From Bettongia penicillata ogilbyi (lineage: Eukaryota; Chordata; Mammalia; Diprotodontia; Potoroidae): 64,000 nt of DNA. The notes under the pieces are model-generated. The model saw nothing but the letters and a program-made list of their open reading frames with translations. It was not told where the DNA came from and ran no database searches. Positions 12,436 to 24,600 of this stretch are shown in pieces; positions within the stretch are counted from its first letter, which is position 1, and each line of letters starts with the position of its first letter. The translations under genes and the position numbers were made by a program. The stretch is from contig JAJHZJ010000121.1 in NCBI GenBank assembly GCA_023548195.1, positions 5,911,058 through 5,975,057 of the forward strand, read 5' to 3'.

Positions 12436-12539
12436 TGATGTGTAGAGGTACCCTTCTCCATTCATGGCAATATACAACCCTGTCTTTACTCCCTGCATGG
12501 CAACAACGCGAAGTCCCACTGGTATGAGGTTGAATAATG
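12436..12539 (-). CDS. FGF14: FGF14 coding exon 3 (104 bp)
   Basis: This exon encodes part of the beta-trefoil core of FGF14. Seen: acceptor tttacag at 12546-12540 and donor gtaagt at 12435-12430. The exon opens with two bases that complete a Thr codon started in exon 2 and then gives 34 codons: [17 protein letters not shown], then [32 protein letters not shown] is typical of FGF14; FGF12 has [15 protein letters not shown] and FGF13 has QTKLYLAMNSEGYLY. The size of 104 bp matches the third exon of FGF11-14 genes. It corresponds to about residues 103-136 of human FGF14 isoform A (numbering from memory). Met stands where the human protein has Ile (VVAIQG), and Thr stands near the end where human FGF14 has Pro (YLYPS). 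Confidence 0.97.
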
Positions 12540-12546
12540 CTGTAAA

Positions 12547-13690
12547 GATAAATGGATTCTGTCATGGACGGGCAGGGAAAAGGAAAACATTGCAATAACT
12601 AGGCATTTCTTTGTAAAAATCAAGACACTATGCTTGTCACTAACTTCACAGAATGTTTGTTTTTGTTATTATTACTAACAGTATTATTTTATTGCTATCA
12701 TTGAGACAGTATTAGAATCAGCAGCATCATTATAATTTAAATAACTGGTTATCTTAATTTTAAATCAAGATAGTATTTCTCCAGTAAAGTTAGCACTTAA
12801 GCTTCAGTTTGTAAATCTAATTAGTAGTTATTCCTACTAGAGATGGCTAATGACAAAACTGTAGGGAATAACATACACAAAGAGAGCTGCAATAGGGAAA
12901 GCCACATCTCACTTTTTAACATCACTTTATACTCAAGAAAAAAAACAACTGTGAACAATCTCATGAAAAACAGAAAAAGAAAGCAATTAAAATGAAGTGA
13001 TTTGTCTTCTGCTACTTAATAGAGAAGGTGTGATTTGTCTTTGCAATGTAGGGCAGTGCATTTTTTATAAAGAGAAAAAGAAAAGATAATTCCTGCAACT
13101 AATTTGCCTTTCACAGGGAATTTCTGCACTGAGGTTTCCCTATATCAGATAAAATCACAGGGCCAAAGCAATTTGCTTTTGTAGAACTAATCAGACACTT
13201 GAGCTAATGATACTTAGCCATTTAAAAATAACCGGAAGGCTAAATATTAATTCCATTTCACTGACTTGAAAACTTGGGAATTTTTTTTTGTCTGTGAGGA
13301 AGAAAGCACTGAGTACTTTGTTTACCTCAGACGCACCAGTCATTCAGAAGTGGTTCAGTATCTTCCTTAGAATTCTGAAACATTATGGTATATGAATCAT
13401 TTGCATACTAATATATATTTTAAGAGTGAGGCACATTTGTGTATGACCCTGTGTGGGGGTACTTAGAGTTGGAGGTGAACACAGAGGAGATAAGGTCATA
13501 TCAATCTTTGGAGAGGGATAAAAAATGTCATCTTAATAAGCAAAGGAATAACCTGAATACAGACAATGTATACAATTTCACAAAAATCAAATGCATTAAA
13601 ACAACTGTGACTTTTTTTTAACATATTAGCTATAGCTCTATAACCTCAGACATCAGGTTTTACTATCTACCTTTATCACTACACCCTTCA
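12547..13690. other. Unassigned intron sequence upstream of exon 3
   Basis: No recognisable repeat apart from A/T-rich runs. The first bases next to the exon form the pyrimidine tract of the acceptor on the minus strand. Confidence 0.45.
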
Positions 13691-13699
13691 GAACCTGAT

Positions 13700-13995
13700 G
13701 CTTTCCATGTGATGTGACAATGAACAAGAGGTCCCTAGACCTTGCCATCTGGCCTGTAGTTACTCTTTTAGGAGCATCAGGCCCTTGCAAATCCCTTGCA
13801 GCTCATCCCTCTGACATATATGACCTCCACCAGTTAGACTGTGATCTTCTTGAAGGGAAGAAAAACTTCACTTTTCTATTTGTATCACTTATCGTACATA
13901 GTTAATAATTAACACTTTTTCATTAATTTATTCATTTCCAAAGTTTTGACTAAGAACTGTTGGGTACACCCTGGCTGCTAGATAGCTACTTAATA
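13700..13995 (+). mobile_element. Possible L2 3' end fragment
   Basis: A 'gttagactgtgatcttcttgaagg' block and a decayed tail (tacttaataaatgtcagga) resemble the L2 3' end. Weak. Confidence 0.45.
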
Positions 13996-14109
13996 AATGT
14001 CAGGAGGTAAATGTGTGTTGTATGCAGGAAAGCAATAGAAAGAAGAGAGGCAAGATATGAGACAAAAATCAGCCTTATATTATTAGACTTAAATGTTCCT
14101 TACCGAAGA

Positions 14110-14800
14110 GGTTATATCAATTAAGGAATCAACATTTATTAAGAGAATACTATTTATTTGCTGCTTGCCTAGGCTCAGGGGAAACAAAGAAATCACAAAG
14201 CCACCCATCAAGAAGTTTACCCCAATTACACACACATGCGTATGTGGAAATACAAAATATTTCCAGTTACTTTCTGTGGAAGGAGGTAAAATTTAGGAGT
14301 TAAGTGATGCTACGAAGTGTCATACAAATGGACCTTGCGAAGGATCTAGGAAATTTAAAAAGCAGAGGTTAGAAGAAAGCATTCCACACATAGGGAAAAG
14401 CAAAGACATAGAGAAAGAAATGGAATGTTCTGCAGAAAGAACAAATAGAATGATTTGGCTAGAATGGAGAGTATAGGGAGGACAGCACCGTGGAATATAC
14501 CTAGAGAAAGAAGTCTAGAGTCAGACTAGAATGGGCTTTAAATACCAAATAGAAAAGTTATTATTTTGTCCAGAGGCAACAAGAGACCACTGTAACTTCT
14601 TGAACAGGGGAGTAAAATGATGACACCTGGGCTTTAGGAATATCATTTTGACAGCTATATGGAAGATGTATTGGAGTGGGTTGAAAGAGGTTGGAAGTAA
14701 AAAAGTGAAGTAGAAAGTTATTGTAAAAGCCCAGGTAAGAAGGGATTAAGTTGATGTCTTTTTGATTGGAGAGAAAGGGACAGATGTGAGAGCTGAGGAT
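14110..14800 (-). mobile_element. L2-tail-type interspersed repeat, reverse, long copy
   Basis: Starts with the reversed tail (aacatttattaagagaatac, tgcctaggctcaggggaaac). It continues with 'gcattccacacatagggaa', 'gggctttaaataccaaa', 'gaacaggggagtaaaatgatg' and 'ctttaggaatatcattttgac' blocks, in the order also seen near 50.3-50.6 kb. I recognise this as an old mammalian dispersed repeat; the exact family is uncertain. Confidence 0.65.
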
Positions 14801-15429
14801 GACTCTGCAGATGGCAAGATGGTTGAACAGAGAAACTGTGTTGTTTTCAAAAGAAAGAGAGAAATCAGAGAGTGGGGTAGATATGGCATAAAGATAAGGA
14901 GACTTGTTTTTGATATATTCGGTCTGAGAGGACTACAGGATGCTCATTGAGGTACATCCAAAACGCAGCTGTATAAATGCATATGTCTTTATGCAGTTTC
15001 AAAAGAGTTGAACATTTATTTGGTTGATATCTAACCCTTTGATTCAAAGGCTTAAAGTGCTTGTAGAGGAAGAAAAATAACAGAAAAACAGAAATAGCTG
15101 AGTTTTGTGTTATATAATAGAGATGTAAATCAACACTTCAGGATATGCTGCTACCCTTCCCCACTACCACATTCTCAATACTCACAGGTATCTATGGGAA
15201 AGGCATAGGGCTCATTGTGCTTATTTTAACACTACATTTAAAATTTTCTTTTTAGTATTAAGAAATTATGAAAATCTGTGTACCATGGTGGAACACAAAG
15301 CATTATTTAGTGACTGATAAAAATAGAAACAGCCTAAAATCTAGTCGGTCTTTTCTTTTGCTGGGGAAAAAAACATATTTTTCCTATGATTTTTCAAGTA
15401 ATTACTTCCCATGGATATATTTTCAAATC
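14801..15429. other. Unassigned intron sequence
   Basis: Nothing recognised. Confidence 0.45.
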
Positions 15430-15620
15430 TAAACATAGTCATAAAATCTTAAGTCTTCACAACTGGAAGAAACCTTTGAGGCTGCTCAGTCTAACCTCTT
15501 CATCCCAGAGAGGTTGGGATTTCTCCAGGGCCAGAGAATTAGTTAGTAGAAGAGACAGAACCTAAACAATAGACTCCTGATTACCACCAGGTATTATTTC
15601 TATCACATATGCCACAACTG
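15430..15620 (-). mobile_element. MIR-like SINE, reverse
   Basis: Reversed core blocks (tcttcacaactggaagaaac, 'ctcttcatcccagag', gatttctccagggcc). Confidence 0.55.
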
Positions 15621-15769
15621 AGAAGTTGATTTTTAAATATTTTTGATGTGAATGCTCTTTTTCATCTGTTATATTCCCTTACTTCCAAAACACTTTCATG
15701 CTATATGTTCCATATACATTGAAAACTTATAACCTGAGGGAGGGAGAGGGAAGGGAAAAAGCACTTATC

Positions 15770-15985
15770 TGTTGCAGGGACTATTTACAAAGATGATCTC
15801 ATTTGGTCTTCACAAAAACCCTACAAAGTAGGTGTTAATATTATCTCCATTTTAAATTGAAGAAACTGAGGTAAACAATTTAAGTGACTTGTCCAGAATC
15901 ATACAGCAAGTAAAAGCCTGGGATTTGAACTTCCTGACTTCAGGCCCAGCACTCTATTTCCTGTGCTACCAGATGACTCCAGAAC
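15770..15985 (-). mobile_element. MIR/core-SINE, reverse
   Basis: Clear reversed core: ttttaaattgaagaaactga, gtgacttgtccagaatcat, gggatttgaacttcctgac and the terminal ctatttcctgtgctacc box. Confidence 0.8.
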
Positions 15986-16434
15986 TTCTAGTAACAATTC
16001 CATTTAGTTAGACTACATTTAAAGGACAATTTATCTATATTTAATTCCATGCAAATATTGTTTTGAGTTTTGGTGTTTATGTGGATATATACATGTGTAT
16101 ATAAATATGTTTCATATAAAGGCAGACGTGTATTTGTATATAGAAGGATATCTAGGGGATTTGGGAACTTTAAAAAAAATACTACCTTTAATCTCTCAGA
16201 GGTCACAGTCAGTATCAACAGACTCATATTATTTTCTCCAACTCCTAAATCCTATGCAGTTGTTGTAGTTCAATAGTTCAAAATATGGTGATTCTTTTAG
16301 TTTTAGAGGGGAAATGACAGTTGCCAAGCAAAGAAAACAATCCTATTGATTAAATATAGTTATCTACTTTATTTTTAGATGGAAAAATATTATAATCAAA
16401 GAGCAAGGGAGTTTGGAAAACAAGAATATTTATA

Positions 16435-18960
16435 TTAATGCATGGATCTACTTAGTTGTGTCCAATTCTTCATGATCCTATGTACATGGCACTTCTATCT
16501 TCCACTATCTCCTGAAGTCTGCCTAGGCTCATATCCATTGCTTCCAGAACACTATGTATCCATCTCCTCCTCTGCTGTCCCCTTTTCCTTTTTCCCAACA
16601 TCAAGGTCTTTTCCAATGAGACTTGTCTTCTCATTATGTTGATAAAGAATTTAATCTTCAGTTTCAATATGTGTCCTTCCAATCAATAGTCTGAATGAAT
16701 TCCTGTAAGTACTGACTGATTTGATCTCCTTGCTATCCAAGGGACTCTCACAAGATTTCTCCAGTACCACAATTCAAAAGTATTGATTCAGTGGCACTCA
16801 GCTTTCCTTATAGTCTGACCCTCACAGCCATACACTGCAAAAACAATACGTGTTCCATGTTCAGTTCTAATTGTTGCTTCTTGATCTGCATACATGTTCT
16901 TCCAGAGACAAGTACATTTTTCTGGTACTCCCATTTTTTTTGAGCACTTGCCACATTTTGTTGTGATTCACAGTCAAAAGCTTTAGTGTAGTCAATAAAG
17001 CAGAAGGAGATATTTTTGGGAACTTACTTGTTTCCTCTGTAATCCAGTGAATGTTGGCAATTTGGTCTCTAGTTCCTCTGACTCTTTGAAAACAAGCCTG
17101 CTCTTCTGGTTATTCTTGGTTCATATATTACTGAAATCTGACTTGCAGAATCTTAAGCACAGCCTTGATGGCATGTGAAATGAGCACAATTGCTTGGAAA
17201 TTTGAACATTCCTTGACATTGTCCTTGAGGATTGGGTCATAAACTGATCTTTTCTAATCCTATTGCATTTTCCAAGTTTGTTGGCATATTGAGTTTAGCA
17301 CTTTAAAAGACTCATCTTTTAGGATTTTAAATAGCTCATTTGGAATTCCATCACCTTCATTAGTCTTATAATTAGGAATACTTCCTAAGGTTCATCTGCC
17401 TTTATTTTCTGAGATGTCTGGCTCCAGATAAACAACATCATTTAGTTCTGTATATTCTTGCCACATCTTTCTAATCTCTTCAAAATCTGTTAAATCCATA
17501 CCGTTTTCTCTTTTATCATGCCTATTTTTTCATGAAATATTCCCTTGATCTCTCTGCTTCTTGAAAAGATCTCTTGTCTTTCCTCTTCTATTGTTTTTCT
17601 TCTATTTCTCTGTATTGATCATTTGAGAAAGCCTTATCTCTCCTTGCTTTTCTCTGGAATTCTGCATTCAGCTAGCTATATCTTTCCCTTTCTCTTTCCC
17701 TCAGCCAATTGGAAAGCTTCTCCAGGCAGTCATTTTACTTTCTTACCTTTTTTACCTTTGGGATTTTTGTTGTTATTGTGGCATCCTGTTGTGAACCTCT
17801 GTCCATATCACTTCAGGCTCTCTCTACCATATCTGATCCTTTACATTTATTCATCACTTCTACTACATATTAATAAGGGATGGTGTTTAGTCCATACCTA
17901 TCTGGTCTGATGGTGTTTCCCTTCTGTATTCAATTTAAGTCTCAATTTTGCAATAAGAAGTTCATGAGCTGAGCCACAATCAGCTCCAAGTCTGGTTCCA
18001 GCTGACTGTATAGAGAGAAGTAAATAAGCAACCTGATTTCTATATTGACCTTCTGGTGATATTTATCTGTAGATTTGCTTTTTTGGCTGTTGAAAAAAAA
18101 ATATTTGCTACAAGCAGTGAGTTTTCTTGACAAAATTCTATTAGTCTTTGCCCTATTTCACTTTTTTACTCTAAGGTAAAACTTAGCTGTTATTCCAATT
18201 ATGTTTTGATTTCCAACTTTAGTATTCCAGTCCTCTATGATTTATGTAACATCTTTTCTTAGTGTTATTTCTAGAAGATGTTGAGGGTCTTCAGAGAACT
18301 GAGTACTTTGGCCTCTTCAGCATCAGTTATTGGACCCCATATTGCATTACTGTGATTTTGAGGGTTTTGCCTTGGATTTGACTAGATATCAGTGTTATTC
18401 TTTAGATTATATCCAATACTATTTTTCTCACTTTTTTATTGACTATGAGGGCTACTCGATTTCTTTGTAGGATTCTTGCTCACAGTAGTAAAATGATCAC
18501 TTGAATTAAATTCACTCACTCCCCTCAATTTGCATTCACTGACATCCACGATGTCAATGTGTAAACTTTCCTTTTTGTCCAATTCCAGCTTACCTTGGTT
18601 CATAGACCACACTCTCCAGATTCCCATGCCATATTAATGTTTGTAGAGTCACACTTTCCTTTTACCACCAGACACATCTAGAGCTGAGCTTCCTTTCAGG
18701 TTTAACACAGCTGCTCTATTTTTTTCTAGAGCTACTTATGGTTGTTCTTGGCTCTTCCCCAGTAACATGTTAGACACCTAAGGGGCTCATCTTCTGATGT
18801 CATATCTTTTAACAGATGGATAATGTCCATGGAGTTTTCTTGACAAAAATTCTGGAGTGTTTTGTTATATCCTTCTCCAGAGGAGATGAATCTAAATTGG
18901 ACTCTTAATTCAAAAGAATAACACATTGGGCTACATTATTAAGTTCTTCAGGTTGATGTG
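16435..18960 (-). mobile_element. BovB (RTE clade) LINE, decayed and internally deleted
   Basis: Read on the minus strand, the element follows BovB ORF2. Near 18600-18450 the frame gives MNQGKLELDKKESLHIDIV and SEFNSSDHF, the start of the endonuclease. Near 18010-17950 it gives LEPDLELIVAQL, like the LGADCGSDHELLIAKF block. Near 17040-16960 it gives a REF...IDY-KAFDC-like RT segment. From about 16830 it jumps to the YGCE-like block. At 16682-16470 one frame gives LKLKIKFFINIMRR, SLEKTLMLGK and DMSLGRLQEIVEDR, the typical BovB C-terminus. The RT segment with the catalytic YADD motif is missing, and stops and frameshifts are frequent, so it is dead. Known of the family: BovB encodes an endonuclease and reverse transcriptase for its own retrotransposition. 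The outer ends are approximate. Confidence 0.87.
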
Positions 18961-19504
18961 TTGAAAGGAAGGTTGCTTACTGTCAAATTTTCCTTTTGAC
19001 TTTTGTCAGTGATGGAACATCAGATAATGGTTGAAATTTTCTGATTCTCTCTCTATATATACACTCTTTTATACAATGCTAACAACCCTATGAGGAAGGT
19101 AGTATTTCATTACTTTGATGAATTAATGATACAGTCAATAAGTATTTCCTCCAAAGGCACAGATCACAAAACATTCATGTTCTCTTTCCCTGTGTATCTA
19201 TTGTCTTTGTCTTCCTCTAAAGCATCTATGCCAAGTGCAGTTGACATCTTCTCCTAGTTAGCTTCACATTAAGAAAACCAACTTGTCGCATAAACTAGCC
19301 CCTGAGTATCCCTCACTCTTACCATATGACTATCCCCCATTCTTTTCTTTTGGAAAGCTTTCCTAGAATAAATTTTAGATCCTTTCACTTGGGCAATTAA
19401 TAGTTGGTGATATGTTATAGTCTACTCATGTCCATCTTTTGCCTTTCCGTTATCTTCTTGATTCTTTGTTGCCAACAGAATTCCAGGACAAATAACAACA
19501 TAAT
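18961..19504. other. Unassigned intron sequence
   Basis: Nothing recognised; may include more decayed BovB 5' sequence. Confidence 0.4.
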
Positions 19505-19780
19505 ATCAACAAAAACAACTGCCTGATCAATCATTTTCAATTGTGTCTTACTCTTTGTAACCTTGTTTGGGGTCTTCTTGGCAGAGACACTGCAGCGGTT
19601 TGCTATTTCCTTCTCCAGATCATTTTATGGATAAGGAAACTGAGGCAAACAGGGTTAAGCGACTTACGCAAGGTCGCACAGCTAGTAAGTGTCTGAGGCT
19701 GACTTTTAATTCGGGTCCTTTGAATTCCAGGACTCAACATTCTATCCATCTGCTACCTACCTGCCTGACAGAAGAACACA
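19505..19780 (-). mobile_element. Marsupial SINE with BovB-like tail, reverse
   Basis: Reversed tail (tttcaattgtgtcttactct), then 'ggtttgctatttccttctcc', the core (ggataaggaaactgaggcaa, gcacagctagtaagtgtctg) and the terminal 'ctatccatctgctacctacc' head box. Confidence 0.87.
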
Positions 19781-20499
19781 GATGTTTGAAAACAGATGCC
19801 TTTTTTTCCAAAGAAAGCAATGAAATAATTTCTCTTCTTCAATTGTGGGTTAATCACTGCCCATTTACAGAGTTTATTTGGCCCACTTCTATGACTTGTT
19901 CAGCCACATATATATAATAGTAGACTAGACAACAGGCAGCCTTCATCTATTTATTTTTTTCCAATGTACCTAGGGAGGCCAATTTTTTTGAATGATCATT
20001 AATCTCTCCATATATTCCAGGATTTAGTACAATCAGGAGTGTGATCTTCAAATAGCAATATCTGGAGAACCTTACCATCTACAGAGAATTTCTCTTCCAT
20101 TTAAATGATACCCTGGACATGCTCTATGATACTGGCAAATAGTTTTGTTGGCCATAACTTCTTCTTTTGTGTCTCTACAACAAAGGTTACTTAAGTTGTT
20201 AGGTTCTTCAAGAACTCTAACACAGTAATGACCTTTGCATTGGGAGACACCTTACGGAGCCTTTATATGGTAACTTTTGTCCTACGGAATCAAATGCTTT
20301 CTTAGTCAGCAAACAATAAGTGGAATGGAATCTTGTATTTACTATACCTTTAAGTCAAATGTACGACTTCCTTATATTTGGTCTATTGTACCATCACTTG
20401 CAAAATCCTTCCTGTTACCTATTCATTCCTTCACTGATGATGACCTCATTGTTTGTAGACTATTTTATTTTTCTTTGAGATAAAAATGTTGGTCAATAA
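19781..20499. other. Unassigned intron sequence
   Basis: Nothing recognised with confidence. Confidence 0.4.
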
Positions 20500-20735
20500 T
20501 CATTGTTTTCTTTATCAATTTTCTTGAAGGAGAAACAATAAGACCCAAGATATTTCTCCCCAACAGTATACAGAGCTGGCATCTCCATTGTATATGTGAG
20601 AAGAATGAGGCTTGTATACATAAAAGTATTTCTCCAAGAAAACTAAACTATAAAGGACTAGCTGAAACTTGAACCCAAGTCCAATGTTATACTGCCTCCA
20701 TAGCTCTGATCCATGGCAACTCTTCATAAGGTTAT
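20500..20735 (-). mobile_element. MIR-like SINE, reverse
   Basis: Decayed core with ctggcatctccattgtatat, a gaagaatgaggc block and gaaacttgaacccaagtcc. Confidence 0.55.
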
Positions 20736-20739
20736 ATTG

Positions 20740-20955
20740 GGTTCATAAATGTAGATCTAGAAGGCATTTCAGAGACCGTCTAGTCCAATCCTTCCATATT
20801 ACAAGTGAGGAAACTGAGGCCCAGTTAAATTAAGGAAGTCCAGTTAAATTCTCAAGGTCATTCATATAGTAGATATCACAAGTAGGATTTGAACCCAGGT
20901 CTTCTGACTTTAAAGCCAGTTGTCTTTCCACCCTGTTCAGCTACTTCTCAACACG
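20740..20955 (-). mobile_element. MIR/core-SINE, reverse
   Basis: Clear reversed core: acaagtgaggaaactgaggc, tctcaaggtcattcatatag, aggatttgaacccaggtctt, with the head box at the end. A duplicated gtccagttaaatt block lies in the middle. Confidence 0.82.
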
Positions 20956-21169
20956 TCTCTTTATATCTATGTATGATTATTTTTTCCTGAGAACTAATCT
21001 CATCATTAAAAGAATTTATTTATTATTCTCTTATTTAAAAAACCAAGAATATTAAGTAACTCAAATTTTTTTTGTAATAAACATGCACTTAGATAATAAT
21101 TATTTATTATCCTATAAAAGATATGGAATTCTAGTTAGAACAGGCATAATTAAAAGCCATATAGGATAA

Positions 21170-21320
21170 TTTCCTGACTTAACAGATAAGAAAATTGAGG
21201 TCTAGAAAAAGTAAGTTATTTATCCAAGGTTACCTAGTTAATAACTGGTAGCATCAGGACTATCACATAAATTTCTTGATTTGGAGTCCAAACTGCTAAT
21301 GATCTGTAATTAATAGGGAT
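21170..21320 (-). mobile_element. MIR-like SINE, reverse
   Basis: Contains aacagataagaaaattgagg, tttatccaaggttacctagt and cttgatttggagtccaaact in reversed MIR order. Confidence 0.65.
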
Positions 21321-21659
21321 AATTTTAGTTAAAGTGACAAGGACATGGAAAGGAACAGACCTGTAATTTCACTGATATTGGGAACTCCAAAGTAAGGAAA
21401 CTTCCTCTACCACTGCAGATTGGTGTCTTCTCATAGTTACTGTCTTAAAGATTTGCTTATAGTACTGACAGCTCAAATGAATTGTCCACTATCAAAAAGT
21501 CAGTATGCGTTAGAAGCAAAACTTGATCCTGAGTCTTGCTAGCTTTGAAGCCAACTTTCTATAAACTATAACAATTACTAAAAGATACTGTCTCAATTTG
21601 GGGGAAAAAACCCTCTTTTATTTATATTTTCATAATGCTCTTCCTCCAAAGCATTTCCT

Positions 21660-21880
21660 CTATATAACATTAGCTAAGATCTATATAGCATTTTAAGTTT
21701 TTCAAAGTATTTTATATGTTATCTACTTTAATCCTCAAGGCAATACTGCGAGGTAGGCATTCTTATATGATTATTTCCATTTTACAAATGAGGAAGCTGA
21801 GACTTAGAGAAAGGTTAAGTGACTTGCTCAGCGTCACAGCTAGTTAAGTGTCTAACGTGACATGACTGTGCCATCTATCT
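21660..21880 (-). mobile_element. MIR/core-SINE, reverse, nearly full length
   Basis: The reversed tail (catagcattttaagttttt-like, tcctcaaggcaatactgcga) precedes ttttacaaatgaggaagctg and gtgacttgctcagcgtcaca. Confidence 0.82.
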
Positions 21881-22389
21881 GCCTGAGAAAGGTGGCTACA
21901 ACTTGTCTTCTCCTTGCTTCCTATAATGAGTATCATAGTGAGTTATTTATTCTATTTTTCATGTACCCACAAACAACTTCAGCCAGTTCCCCCTTTTCTG
22001 CTCTGCTCTATGCTACTAAGCCTCCCCAGGAAAATTGTAGAAAATGAGCACTAGTAGCAAATGACTTCTGAGCACTGCTTTCAATGCTGATGTGTCACTG
22101 TGAAACTGCTAGAAATATTTCAAAGTCCTTAAAAAAAGGTGTCTTCCCAGTGCAACTGGTATGGGAGAAAGTAATGAGGCCATATGAGTATCTATCTTAC
22201 AGAGTCCCTTAGGAATTTTAGAGATTTGGTAGATAGAATTGATTCATTTATGATTCTGTCAACCTACTGACATTTCTATTTTCAAAGAAGGGTCAAATGT
22301 CACTTATCTATGAGTGGATTCTCTCTTTAAATGATCGCTTCTATCAACTCCATTCTTTCCTCTTATAAGTAGTGATTCAAATCCCCAAC
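21881..22389. other. Unassigned intron sequence
   Basis: Nothing recognised. Confidence 0.4.
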
Positions 22390-22560
22390 TATATGTCTGA
22401 GTCATAAGTGATGGACATCAGGCTCAGAAACTTTCAAGTAAGAGAATCACCAAATACCCAGGGTAACAGAGCTAGTGTGTGTCAGAGGTAGTACTTAAAT
22501 TCAGGTCTTCTAGGCTCTGAAGCCAACTCTCTATCTGATATATTGTACTGTTTCCCATTC
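22390..22560 (-). mobile_element. MIR-like SINE fragment, reverse
   Basis: Contains gtaacagagctagtgtgtgt, tacttaaattcaggtcttct and gctctgaagccaactctcta, a decayed reversed MIR. Confidence 0.6.
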
Positions 22561-22734
22561 AATATGCTTTTGATTAAATAATAATCATTAATAATGTTTC
22601 TTGGGGATATTTCACTTAATTAAAAGACCATAACTTTTGAAAAACAAATTCCCTTAGCATAAAATTGAGTATACCATAGACACTTAATAAATTCTTGTTG
22701 ACTGACTTGTCCAGTCATGAACTAGTGACAGTCA

Positions 22735-22980
22735 GCTGGTTTTTAGTCATATCTGACTTTTTACCATCCTATTTGGATTCAAATTTGGGGTTCTCTTGGA
22801 AAAGACAGCAGAGTGATTTGCCATTGCCTTCTCCAGTTCATTTGACAGATGAAGTGGTTTAAGTAATTTGCCCAGGATCACAAAGCTAGTAAGTGTCTGA
22901 GGCAGCATTTGAACTCAGGAAGATGTAGCTTCCTGACTCTAGGCCCAGCACTCTATCCATTGCACCACTTCGCTGCCTGA
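22735..22980 (-). mobile_element. Marsupial SINE with BovB-like tail, reverse
   Basis: Reversed copy with ttgccattgccttctccagt, aatttgcccaggatcacaaa, gctagtaagtgtctgaggca, a ttgaactcaggaagatg block, and the terminal 'ctatccattgcaccacttcg' head. Confidence 0.88.
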
Positions 22981-23664
22981 GTGACTTACTTAAAACTAAT
23001 TCTAGTGATGCTTGCAATTTGTGGATGGCCATTAAGCTAGAGTACACTCTGGGAACTTTCAAAAAGGTATATGGTTTTGAATCATGTTCCTATCCTCTAG
23101 AAGAATGCTAAACTACTCAAGTTAACTTGGAATGTATGGTCTTAATTCATTACAGAAGAGAATTCAGATTTTTTTAAATCCCCTTTTCTTTTTAAGGTTT
23201 CTATATGAGTCAGAAAATAAATAGGATTTTAAATGTTTTCAAGGAAAATATTTTTGCATATTTCAAAAATGAGTATAAAAGTGCATAGATGCTTTTCGGT
23301 TTTTTTGGCTTTTACTTGTTTTATCTGTTGGTCCTAACAGATTACTTTTTAAAATTTCATACAATATCCTGTCTTCACTAAACTCTCTTGCAGATGTGAT
23401 AATATAATTGTTTTCTGTAGCAGTCTTTCCCTGCTCTATCCTGACAAGCACTGTGTCCATAGCAGGAGGGAGTAACACCTCCAAAATAGCAGCATAGCTG
23501 CCATCTGAGGATGTGCCATATTAGAAGGAAATCCATTAGCTGGAACTCCTGGAAAGTCAGTAATAAAGATAATGCTGAAAAATAAGAGGATATAACTTTA
23601 GTTTTTCATTCACCTAATTAAAAGATATTGCTTAGAAGACTCTGTTTTACTCTGAAAACTTATT
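22981..23664. other. Unassigned intron sequence
   Basis: Nothing recognised. Confidence 0.4.
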
Positions 23665-23790
23665 GTTGTGTTCGTCCTTCATTTTTGAAGAAGACCATGC
23701 CATCAGAGAAATGATGACATAACTTGCAGTTGACTTTGTTTTGAGTGAAGGAGGGCTTCTGAAGTACTTCCTCACATCTATAAGGCTGAC
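23665..23790 (-). mobile_element. SINE 3'-half fragment, reverse (family of 1493-1795)
   Basis: Matches the 3' half of the SINE at 1493-1795 in reverse: 'gttcgtccttcatttttgaa', gaagaccatgccatcagaga, cagttgactttgttttgagt. Confidence 0.8.
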
Positions 23791-24600
23791 TAATATGACA
23801 GAAAAGGAAATGATAAATGCTGGAGAAGATGTGAGAAAATTGGAACGCTAATCCATTGTTGGTGAAATTGTGAACTTGTCCTGGAGAGCAATGAGGAGCT
23901 ATGCTCACGGGGCTATAAAACTGTGCCTACCCTTCAATCCAGCAATACCACTACTAGGTCTGTATCCCAAAGAAATCATAAAAAGGGAAAAAGACATACA
24001 TGAACAAAAATATTTTAGCAGCTCTTTTTGTGATGACAAAGAATTGAAAATTGAGGGAATTCCCATCAATTGGGGATGGCAAAACAAATTGTAATATATG
24101 AGTATTAGTGAAATTGTGCCATAAGAAGTGAAGAGTGGGCAGATTTAAGAAAAACCTGCAAAGATTTACATGACCTGATGCTGAGTGAAGTGAGCAGTAC
24201 CAGGAGATCACTGTACATAGTAACAGCAATGTTGTAAGATGATCAACTATTGATGATTTAGCTCTTATTTGCATACAATGATCCAAAACAATCCCAGAAG
24301 ACTCATGATAGAAAATGCTATCTGCATCCAGAGAAAGAACTATGGAGTCTGAATGCAGATCAAAGCATGCTATTTTCACTTTTTTTCTTTCTTGCGTTTT
24401 TTTCTTTGTTCTGATTTTTCTTTTACAACATGACTAATGTGGAAATATGTTTACATGTTTGTACATATCAGATCAGTTGCCATTTTGGAGAAAGGTAAGG
24501 GGAGACGCAGAAAGTGATAAGAATTTGGAACTCAATCTTATTAAAATGAATTTTCAAAACTATCATTACCTGTAATTGGGAAAAGTAAAATAGCATAAAG
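23790..24600 (+). mobile_element. L1 3' end (5'-truncated), marsupial type
   Basis: Encodes decayed ORF2 C-terminus: one frame reads LCLPFNPAIPLLGLYPKEI near 23930-23985 and a later one IEGIPINWGW. Then come the ORF2 end, the 3' UTR (aaagaactatggagtctgaa, acaacatgactaatgtggaa) and a decayed A-rich end near 24600. Confidence 0.87.

Noticed and set aside
17545..17910. 121-codon plus-strand open frame
   Set aside because: It is antisense to the BovB ORF2 fossil.
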